Source of the DNA: Bradyrhizobium sp. AT1
GTDB lineage: Bacteria; Pseudomonadota; Alphaproteobacteria; Rhizobiales; Xanthobacteraceae
Assembly: GCF_001590795.1 (NCBI RefSeq)
Contig: NZ_JXDL01000001.1
Span: 1,566,004-1,598,463, forward strand
Length of the DNA: 32,460 bases
Direction of reading: 5' to 3'
This document shows, one piece after another, positions 16,085 through 21,737 of the stretch. The notes beneath the pieces were generated by a model. It made no database searches, was not told the DNA's origin, and was given only the letters and a program-made list of their open reading frames with translations. Within the stretch, counting starts at the first letter, position 1, and every line of letters begins with the position of its first letter. Made by a program: the position numbers and the translations under genes.

Positions 16085-16106
16085 AGTTACACCCACAGTT
16101 ACACCC
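16085..16106. repeat. Two direct 10-bp repeats AGTTACACCC
   Basis: AGTTACACCC occurs at 16085-16094 and 16097-16106, a 12-bp period close to one helical turn. The pair lies 22-43 bp upstream of the HEPN-like start and 38 bp from the tRNA copy. It could be an operator in that gene's promoter or recombinase arm sites. Confidence 0.5.
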
Positions 16107-16143
16107 GAACAAAGTTTGAATGTAGCTAAGTGTCTGTAGTTGT

Positions 16144-16217
16144 TGGAGCGGGTGAAGGGAATCGAACCCTCGTATTCAGCTTGGAAGGCTGCTGCTCTAC
16201 CATTGAGCTACACCCGC
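16144..16217 (-). tRNA. tRNA-Gly(UCC)
   Basis: 74 nt including an encoded CCA. Acceptor GCGGGTG pairs with CACCCGC; the D arm is GCTC/GAGC, the anticodon loop CTTCCAA has anticodon UCC, and the T arm GAGGG-TTCGATT-CCC(TT) is standard. The only oddity is a G-A mismatch at the base of the anticodon stem. This is the intact copy; its 3' part is the target site for the two cassettes on its downstream side. Confidence 0.95.
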
Positions 16218-16330
16218 ATCAGGGGCTCCCTAACACGGCCGGGCGGCGGTCTCAACTGCTTCGGGAGGCCGCTTTGCGACCTCTTCCCGGCCTTGCTGGC
16301 CGCGGCGGTTCCTGCGGGTCCGCCGCCCCC

Positions 16331-16359
16331 TTAACAGCGGCGGCAACGCCGCCTATATT
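16331..16359 (+). promoter_or_regulatory. Sigma-70-type promoter with a palindromic spacer
   Basis: TTAACA (16331-16336) and TATATT (16354-16359) are separated by exactly 17 bp. The spacer contains the perfect dyad GGCGGC-AAC-GCCGCC (16339-16353), which could be a repressor site. Transcription would begin near 16366. Confidence 0.65.
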
Positions 16360-16394
16360 GAAATCTTCCGCAACCAACGAAAGGAGGTGATCCA

Positions 16395-16439
16395 GTGTCT
16401 TTTACCAAGCGCTGTCACCTCGCTGGGATCGCCCGCTAA
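16395..16439 (+). CDS. 14-codon ORF behind a perfect Shine-Dalgarno
   Basis: GTG start 7 bp after GGAGG; the predicted peptide is MSFTKRCHLAGIAR, ending in TAA. It may be translated as a real micropeptide, or its translation may serve to switch the alternative RNA structures, because the anti-SD sequences lie inside or at the end of the ORF. No homologue is known to me. Confidence 0.4.
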   Translation: MSFTKRCHLAGIAR

Positions 16440-16500
16440 GCTCTGAATAAGGGCCTGGCATCGGGGCGCTCTCAGCCCTGGACCAGCGAGCAAGAAATCG

Positions 16501-16532
16501 GGCGCGACGGGGCTTCCCCGCCGCGCCTTTTT
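16501..16532 (+). terminator. Strong intrinsic terminator
   Basis: GGCGCG-AC-GGGG pairs with CCCC-GC-CGCGCC around a CTT loop, followed by TTTTT at 16528-16532. It ends the plus-strand small transcript 31 bp before the end of the convergent histidine kinase gene. Confidence 0.85.
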
Positions 16533-16563
16533 CGTGGGTCGCTTTCTTTCTCGGTCGCAGGGC

Positions 16564-18966
16564 TCAGGCCGGCGGCTCGCCCGCAAGCACCTCGCGAATC
16601 TTCTCCGACAGCTCCGACTTCCGGTAGGGCTTGCTGAGCAACGCCACGCCGGGGTCGAGATGCCCTTCGTGAATGATGGCGTTGTCGGTGTAACCGGAGG
16701 TGTAGAGCACCTTCACGCCCGGCCGGCGGAGCCGGACGGCGTCGGCCAATTCCCGCCCGTTCATGCCGCCGGGCATGATGATGTCCGTGAACAGGAGATC
16801 GAATTTGGCGCCCTGGTCAACCAGCGCCAGCGCCGATGCGCCATCGCCGGCCACGAGCGTGCGGTAGCCGAGGCTGCCGAGCTGGGCGATGACATAGCCC
16901 TGCACCAGCGGATCGTCCTCGACCACCAATATCGTTTCGTGCCCGCGTGCCGTGACGAGCGCCTGAACCGGCGTCGCCCTCGCCGGCGCCTCACCCTTCG
17001 ACCGTGGCAGGAACAACTGCATCACCGTGCCACGCCCCTCCTCGCTCTCGACGGCGACGGTGCCGCCGGTCTGGCGGGCAAAGCCGTAGACCATGCTGAG
17101 CCCGAGCCCGGTGCCGCGGCCGACGCCCTTGGTGGTGAAGAACGGCTCGAACACGCGCTCGCGGATGTCGGCGGGAATGCCGTGGCCGGTATCGCTGACG
17201 GCGATCATCACGAAGGCGCCGCGCACGCCGTCGTTATCGCCTGCCGTGCCCTCGAGCTCGCGGTTCGCGGTCTCCAGGGTCAGCTTGCCGCCGCCCGGCA
17301 TCGCGTCGCGCGCGTTGACGGCGAGGTTGACGATCGCGGAGGAGAGCTGCGAGGGATCCGCCATCGCGGACCAGGCATCGTCGGCGAGCCGGATCTCGAT
17401 CTCGATATGCTCGCCGAGGATCGGCTTGAGCAGCTTCGCGGTCTCGACCACGAGCGCGTTGACGTCGATCTCGCGCGGCTCCAGCGGCTGTCGGCGGGCG
17501 AAGGTCAGGAGCTGCGAGGTGATCTCGGCGCCGCGCGCGGCCGCATCGTCGATCAGCTGCGCGATCGCGGAGAGCTCGGGCTTGTCGGCAAGTTCCTCCC
17601 GGATGATCTCGATGGTGCCGGTGATGACCGTCAGCACGTTGTTGAAATCGTGCGCGACGCCGCCGGTGAGGTGGCCGATCGCGTCCATCTTCTGGGATTG
17701 ACGTAAGCGCTCCTCGGTCTCGTGCTGCGCGGTGAGGTCGGTCGCGGAGCCGCGGTAGCCCATGAAGCTGCCGTCGGCGTCGAAGACCGGCTTGCCGTTG
17801 ACGCTGAAATGATGCATCCGGCCTTTGGTGTCGCGCCCGCGATATTCGAACTTCCGGAACGGTTCGTGACGGTCGAGCATCGCCAGGTGCGCGCGCCATT
17901 TCTCGGCCTCGGTCTCGCGGTCGAGTGCGGTATCGATGCGGCGCGTGCCGATCCGCACTTTGGGATCCATGCCGAAGGCGACCACCCGGTCGGAGAGGTA
18001 GGTGAACCGGTGGTCCGGCCCGGTCTCCCAGAACCAGTCGGACGCGGTCTCGGCATAGTCGCGGAAACGTTCTTCGCTCGCGCGCGCGTCCGCTTCGGCG
18101 CGCCGGCGGATGGTCAGGTCGCGCTCGAGATTGGCATTGGCCTCGCGCAGCTCGCCATAGGCCTGCTGGAGATTCGTGCACATCGCGTTGAAGGCCTCGA
18201 TCACCTTGTCCAGCTCGTCGGCTTCGTAAGGCGGCCGGCGCTCCAGGCGCAGCGGCGGCGGCGGCCGCGCCAGGCTGTATTTGCTGACGAACTCGGCGAT
18301 GGCGACCAGATGCCGCGTCACGAGCAGATGGAACATGTAGATGATGAACAGCGAGACGAGGAACGTCTTGGCCGCCTGGCTCGCCAGGATGACCAGGGCG
18401 CGGTTCAGCAGATGCTGGTAAACGTCGCTCAGCGTGGCCTCGACATGAAGCACGCCGATCTCGCGCATGTTCCCTTGCACATTGGTCTTCAGGGGATAGT
18501 CGCGCGTCACGACCGAGCGGGTGCTCGGCTCGCCGATCGCAAGACGGATCGGATTGGGACGATCGGCAATCTCCCGCACCTCGGCGGCGCGGATGTCGGG
18601 CAGCCGCAGGATGCCGTCGAGCTGGAGCTTGAGCTGGGTCTGGTCGAGATTCCACAGGCTCTCGCCGAGACTGCCGGTGGTGCTGCGGCCGATCTCGTCG
18701 AGCCGCGTCTCGATCAGCCCGACCTCGCGATCGTAATCGAGATAGAGCTGCAGCGCCGTCAGCGTCAGCGTCACCAGCGACGAGAACAGCAGCACGGCGG
18801 CAAGCAGCCGCGGCCCGACACCGCTGCTCCACCATTTGAAGAGCCGCGACAGCAGCGATGCGAACATCGGGGGCGCGAGCGCAGCACCGATGCCGGTCAG
18901 ACCAGGCTTCGCAGCCGGCGCGATGGCGCGGCTGCGCTTGGGGTCCTCGTCACCTGCGTTGGCCAT
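16564..18966 (-). CDS. Membrane-bound hybrid histidine kinase with receiver domain
   Basis: 800 residues. Order: TM1 (about 53-75), periplasmic sensor region (~76-188), TM2 (~190-217), HAMP-like/coiled linker (~218-298), PAS domain (~300-412, SDWFWETGPDHRFTYLSDRV), HisKA with GGVAHDFNNVLT (phospho-acceptor H439), ATPase with NLAVNARDAMPGGG (547-560), SDTGHGIP (591-598) and GRGTGLGLSM (616-625), then a C-terminal receiver (~678-795) with acidic D684/D685, phospho-acceptor D728 and K779. The ATG at 18966 with GGGGGA upstream is preferred; the frame stays open to 19236. No separate output regulator is adjacent, so the phosphate probably passes from the receiver to a protein elsewhere. A periplasmic binding protein gene is transcribed divergently. 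Confidence 0.93.
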   Translation of the reverse strand: MANAGDEDPKRSRAIAPAAKPGLTGIGAALAPPMFASLLSRLFKWWSSGVGPRLLAAVLLFSSLVTLTLTALQLYLDYDREVGLIETRLDEIGRSTTGSLGESLWNLDQTQLKLQLDGILRLPDIRAAEVREIADRPNPIRLAIGEPSTRSVVTRDYPLKTNVQGNMREIGVLHVEATLSDVYQHLLNRALVILASQAAKTFLVSLFIIYMFHLLVTRHLVAIAEFVSKYSLARPPPPLRLERRPPYEADELDKVIEAFNAMCTNLQQAYGELREANANLERDLTIRRRAEADARASEERFRDYAETASDWFWETGPDHRFTYLSDRVVAFGMDPKVRIGTRRIDTALDRETEAEKWRAHLAMLDRHEPFRKFEYRGRDTKGRMHHFSVNGKPVFDADGSFMGYRGSATDLTAQHETEERLRQSQKMDAIGHLTGGVAHDFNNVLTVITGTIEIIREELADKPELSAIAQLIDDAAARGAEITSQLLTFARRQPLEPREIDVNALVVETAKLLKPILGEHIEIEIRLADDAWSAMADPSQLSSAIVNLAVNARDAMPGGGKLTLETANRELEGTAGDNDGVRGAFVMIAVSDTGHGIPADIRERVFEPFFTTKGVGRGTGLGLSMVYGFARQTGGTVAVESEEGRGTVMQLFLPRSKGEAPARATPVQALVTARGHETILVVEDDPLVQGYVIAQLGSLGYRTLVAGDGASALALVDQGAKFDLLFTDIIMPGGMNGRELADAVRLRRPGVKVLYTSGYTDNAIIHEGHLDPGVALLSKPYRKSELSEKIREVLAGEPPA

Positions 18967-19299
18967 GCACCACGTCCCCCGGAAATGGCGGCTCCTGCTC
19001 CGGTCCTCCGGCCGCAGTCTCGAGCAATCCAACTGTTGAGACGCCTGCCTCGTCACCCGATGCGCGATCGCCCTGCCGGCCCGTGGGCGCCTTGAGGTCG
19101 GCGGGTCATGTCTCGCGCCCAGCAGCAGGATTGCCGGGCAAACTACCACTGCGCGTGATAGAATGACATCGGTGAGAGTCCGGAGGCGCTCGCATGGCGG
19201 GCGAGCGGTATTCGTTGCGGACCGCGCAGGCGCCACTCCCGGTAGATCGCGCGGGTGTCCGAATCCAGTGGTAGCAACGCACGGCCGAAGGAGACGCCG
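18967..19299. other. Divergent intergenic region, histidine kinase / binding protein
   Basis: 333 bp containing both promoters. A TAGAAT hexamer near 19156 could be a -10 for the binding-protein gene, without a clear -35. No repeat, RNA gene or convincing small reading frame was seen; an in-frame GTG at 19255 could extend the binding protein by 15 residues. Confidence 0.5.
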
Positions 19300-20013
19300 A
19301 TGTGGCGGCTAGTCGTCGCCTGCCTGTCGCTGCTCGCAGCCGGTCCCGCGCAGGCGCAGGACCTGATCCGGCTGGCGCGCATCGCAGACATCCCCGATCA
19401 ATATGTCGGCGGCGAGATGCTGCGGGCCGTCTATGCCAAGCTGAACATCAGGCTGGAGTTCGAGGACGTCCCCGGCAAGCGCGCGCTCGCGCTGTCGAGC
19501 GCCGGCGAGGTTGACGGCGAGATCCAGCGGATCGGAACACTCTCACGCGACTACCCGACGCTGATCCAGGTCACGCCGGCGATCAACTACATCGAACCCG
19601 CGGTGTTCGCGACCAAGCTCCGGTTCGATGTCGCCGGCTGGGATTCGATCAGGGATTACAGCATCGGCATCGTCCGTGGTGTCGGCTCCTCGGAAGCGGG
19701 CACGCGCGGCATGGCCCGCGTCACCGCGACAACTGGCCTCGACAACATGGTCAGGATGCTCGACGCCGACCGTTTCGACGTGATGGTCACCGACCTCTTC
19801 AGCGGCCTTGCCGCGGTGAGGAAACTCAATCTGCAGGCCAGGATCTACCCGCTCTCGCCGCCGCTCGAGCGCATCCACATCTACCACTATTTGCACGAAC
19901 GCCATCGCGACCTGGTGCCGAAAGTGGGCAAGGTGATCGCCGAGATGGAGGCGAGCGGCGAGCTGGCCGCGCTGCGCGAGGCCCTGGTCAAGCAGGTCCT
20001 GGGCGGGCCGTGA
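19300..20013 (+). CDS. Periplasmic substrate-binding protein (SBP family 3-like), solitary
   Basis: 237 residues. The signal peptide is residues 1-20 (MWRLVVACLSLLAAGPAQAQ, cut after AQA). The mature part begins DLIRLARIADIPDQYVGGEMLRAVYAKLNI, followed by GKRALALSSAGEVDGEIQRIG (in this family, the ligand-site Arg and typical 'E.R' segment), and DRFDVMVTDLFSGLAAV. It resembles amino-acid-type solute-binding proteins of ABC importers, yet no permease or ATPase gene is nearby. AAGGAG precedes ATG 19300. The divergent hybrid kinase has a periplasmic sensor region, so this protein may present a ligand to it; that is inference. Confidence 0.8.
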   Translation: MWRLVVACLSLLAAGPAQAQDLIRLARIADIPDQYVGGEMLRAVYAKLNIRLEFEDVPGKRALALSSAGEVDGEIQRIGTLSRDYPTLIQVTPAINYIEPAVFATKLRFDVAGWDSIRDYSIGIVRGVGSSEAGTRGMARVTATTGLDNMVRMLDADRFDVMVTDLFSGLAAVRKLNLQARIYPLSPPLERIHIYHYLHERHRDLVPKVGKVIAEMEASGELAALREALVKQVLGGP

Positions 20014-20025
20014 CGGCCGCTTGAG

Positions 20026-20253
20026 TCAGCCCGCGCGAAGCCGCTCGCGCAGCGCCACGGCTGCGATCAGCATGCCGACGCACCAGGCCACCACCGCGCG
20101 GTGAGGCTCCGCGCCAAGCAGCACCGTGACGATGCTCGTCAGCAGGCACGGCACGATGGCCTTCCCCATGCGGCTCGTCAGGGCGAGCAGGAACGGTATC
20201 GCCCCGATCGATATTTGCAGGACGTCCATATTGGGAACGGTCTCGCCAGGCAT
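20026..20253 (-). CDS. Small two-to-three-helix membrane protein
   Basis: 75 residues from ATG 20253. Hydrophobic stretches are ISIGAIPFLLALTS, AIVPCLLTSIVTVLLGA and AVVAWCVGMLIAAVAL, so it probably spans the membrane two or three times. No family recognised. Its start codon overlaps the stop of the 61-residue gene upstream (TGATG), implying translational coupling; an alternative ATG lies at 20229. Confidence 0.6.
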   Translation of the reverse strand: MPGETVPNMDVLQISIGAIPFLLALTSRMGKAIVPCLLTSIVTVLLGAEPHRAVVAWCVGMLIAAVALRERLRAG

Positions 20254-20438
20254 CAAAAGCCGCAGATGCCGAACACGCGCGGGCGCTTGCCGCGCCGGCT
20301 TTCCACGATGCGCTCGCCGCCGTTTTCGGCCGAGCTGCCGTAGTAACGGTGATGGCCGCTCTGGTCGTGCAGATCGGCCGTCTCCAATGGTCCGGCCCGA
20401 CGCGCGTCGCAGATGATCTTGATGTTGTGACCCGACAT
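20253..20438 (-). CDS. Small basic hypothetical protein
   Basis: 61 residues from ATG 20438 with CTGGAGG upstream (MSGHNIKIICDARRAGPLET). It is basic and Gly/His/Arg-rich with few hydrophobic residues and ends VFGICGF. No family recognised. It overlaps the start of the 75-residue membrane protein gene by one base. An upstream in-frame ATG at 20474 lacks a ribosome binding site. Confidence 0.55.
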   Translation of the reverse strand: MSGHNIKIICDARRAGPLETADLHDQSGHHRYYGSSAENGGERIVESRRGKRPRVFGICGF

Positions 20439-20635
20439 TGCCGCCTCCAGCGAAAATGTTGTTGTTGTGGTCATCAGTCGCGACCGGTTCCGGCGGCGTT
20501 CACATGGCACGGGCGCAATCGGGTTTCAGGATGGTTTCGTCGCTTGCGGTCCACGCAATATTTTGCTTCGGGGATGTCGGCGCCGCCCGCGGTGCGACGT
20601 CCTTGGGATCTGTGCAGAAACACAACGAGGTGACG

Positions 20636-21016
20636 ATGCTTTACGCCATCCTGGCCTACCATGTGGAAGACGAGCTCTTGTCCTGGACCCCCGAGCAGGA
20701 CGCCGCCGTGGTGGCCAAAGTCATCGAGGTTCAGGCCCCCTTGCGGGCCAGCGGGCAGTTCGGGCCCGCCGCCCGCCTGGATGAGACCCGAAAGGCCCGC
20801 ACCTTGCGGGGTCCCGGCGCGGGCGTGGTGCTGGACGGCCCGTTTGCCGAGACCAAGGAGCAGTTGCTGGGCTTCCACCTGATCCAATGCGCGACCGAGG
20901 AGGAGGCGATCGAAGCGGCGCGGAAGCTGCGTGCGGTCAACCCGACTGCGGTCTACGAAATCCGCCCGGTCAAGCTTTACGTGCCGGCCGACGGGTTCGG
21001 CGCGACGTCCGGGTGA
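20636..21016 (+). CDS. YCII-domain protein
   Basis: 126 residues. The opening MLYAILAYHVE, the middle LRGPGAGVVLDGPFAETKEQLLGFHLIQ with the signature DGPF..T-E, and ATEEEAIEAARKL match the ferredoxin-like YCII fold often found beside ECF sigma factors or fused to them. Its biochemical role is not settled; it may be an enzyme acting on small substrates. ACGAGG lies 7 bp before ATG 20636. No sigma-factor gene is adjacent. Confidence 0.85.
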   Translation: MLYAILAYHVEDELLSWTPEQDAAVVAKVIEVQAPLRASGQFGPAARLDETRKARTLRGPGAGVVLDGPFAETKEQLLGFHLIQCATEEEAIEAARKLRAVNPTAVYEIRPVKLYVPADGFGATSG

Positions 21017-21025
21017 GGCCTCGCC

Positions 21026-21610
21026 TCACCCCTCGTTCCGCGCGCCCATGAAGCGCTGGATCACGAGGCCGCCGAAAGCGATGAACCAGACGAAGGGCGC
21101 GATATGCGGCGCGAAGGCCGCCACGATCGTGCCGGGGATGAACACCAGAAGCGGAAACAGCGAGGCCATCATCTCCTGGCGCCAGCCGCCGACGATCGTC
21201 CACCACAGCCAGGCATTGAGGCCGGCGATCGCGGTGAGGTGCAGGCCGTAGAGCACGGCGACCACGCTGCTCATGCCGTAATTGGTGTAGAGGCCATTGG
21301 TGATGGGCAGCAGCACGATCGAAAGCAGGAAGAACAGGTTGAGGATCACCGCCCCGCGGCTGCCGACCGGCTGGCGCGCCAGCCGCCGGTGATGGCTGAT
21401 CCAGAACACGCCGGCGATGATGAAGCTGAGCGCGAAGCCGGCGAGCTTGCCGGAATAGACATGGGCGAGGTCGCTCCAGCCGGGCGCGTTGGTGAACACC
21501 GCGGCCTTCGGCAGGTCGTAGGCCAGAAGCGTCATGGCGACACCGAAAATGGTGTTGCTGAGCGATTCCAGCCGCCGCATCTCGAACTGGTCGGGCTTGA
21601 GCTCGGTCAT
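21026..21610 (-). CDS. TMEM175-family (DUF1211) channel-like protein with altered signature
   Basis: 194 residues and about six transmembrane segments (roughly 16-34, 52-72, 84-106, 110-136, 146-168, 170-188). TMEM175 proteins are potassium channels whose first helix carries RxxxFSD; here it is RRLESLSNTIFGVAMTLLAYDL, so FSD is replaced by LSN. The rest (FIIAGVFWISHHRRL, IVLLPITNGLY) fits the family. Loss of the FSD motif, which forms the ion gate in known members, suggests altered conduction or selectivity. Start ATG 21610; the upstream ribosome binding site is weak. Confidence 0.75.
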   Translation of the reverse strand: MTELKPDQFEMRRLESLSNTIFGVAMTLLAYDLPKAAVFTNAPGWSDLAHVYSGKLAGFALSFIIAGVFWISHHRRLARQPVGSRGAVILNLFFLLSIVLLPITNGLYTNYGMSSVVAVLYGLHLTAIAGLNAWLWWTIVGGWRQEMMASLFPLLVFIPGTIVAAFAPHIAPFVWFIAFGGLVIQRFMGARNEG

Positions 21611-21737
21611 GCCGGATGCACTTTCGAAACTGGAACCTCGGGCCGTCTTTCCCCCTAAATCCTAAAGCCGGTTTCGTCCAGCCGCATTGCGATTCGCGGT
21701 GGGATCGCCGACTCTCGCCCTTTCACCGGGGCGATTC

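Larger units (their letters stand above)
15071..16190. mobile_element. Inner tRNA-Gly-flanked cassette
   Basis: The 47-bp direct repeats at 15071-15117 and 16144-16190 bracket about 1.03 kb of clearly AT-richer DNA carrying a small membrane-protein gene and a convergent HEPN-like gene. No integrase is present. The intact tRNA gene lies at the right edge, as expected when insertion restores the tRNA. It fits a cis-mobilisable element (CIME) or a minimal satellite; the perfect repeats suggest a recent event. Confidence 0.7.
16366..16532 (+). ncRNA. Candidate small RNA / leader with perfect Shine-Dalgarno and internal anti-SD
   Basis: A ~165-nt unit is bounded by a good promoter and a strong intrinsic terminator, with only convergent or divergent neighbours, so it does not lead into a gene. 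AAAGGAGGTGATCC (16380-16393) is complementary to the 16S rRNA 3' end over 14 bases. Downstream GAGGTGA (16384-16390) can pair with TCACCTC (16415-16421), or GGTGATCCAG (16386-16395) with CTGGGATCGCC (16423-16433); the two folds are mutually exclusive and both hide the ribosome site. No known RNA family was recognised. Confidence 0.55.

Noticed and set aside
16380..16393. Fragment of 16S rRNA gene
   Set aside because: Only 14 nt, equal to the complement of the 16S tail, with no further rRNA similarity; better explained as a perfect Shine-Dalgarno sequence.
17722..19095. 457-residue plus-strand open frame (also 16534-17706, 11931-13055, 8376-9731 and similar)
   Set aside because: These are antisense to genes with clear families and have His/Asp/Arg/Gly-rich shadow composition.
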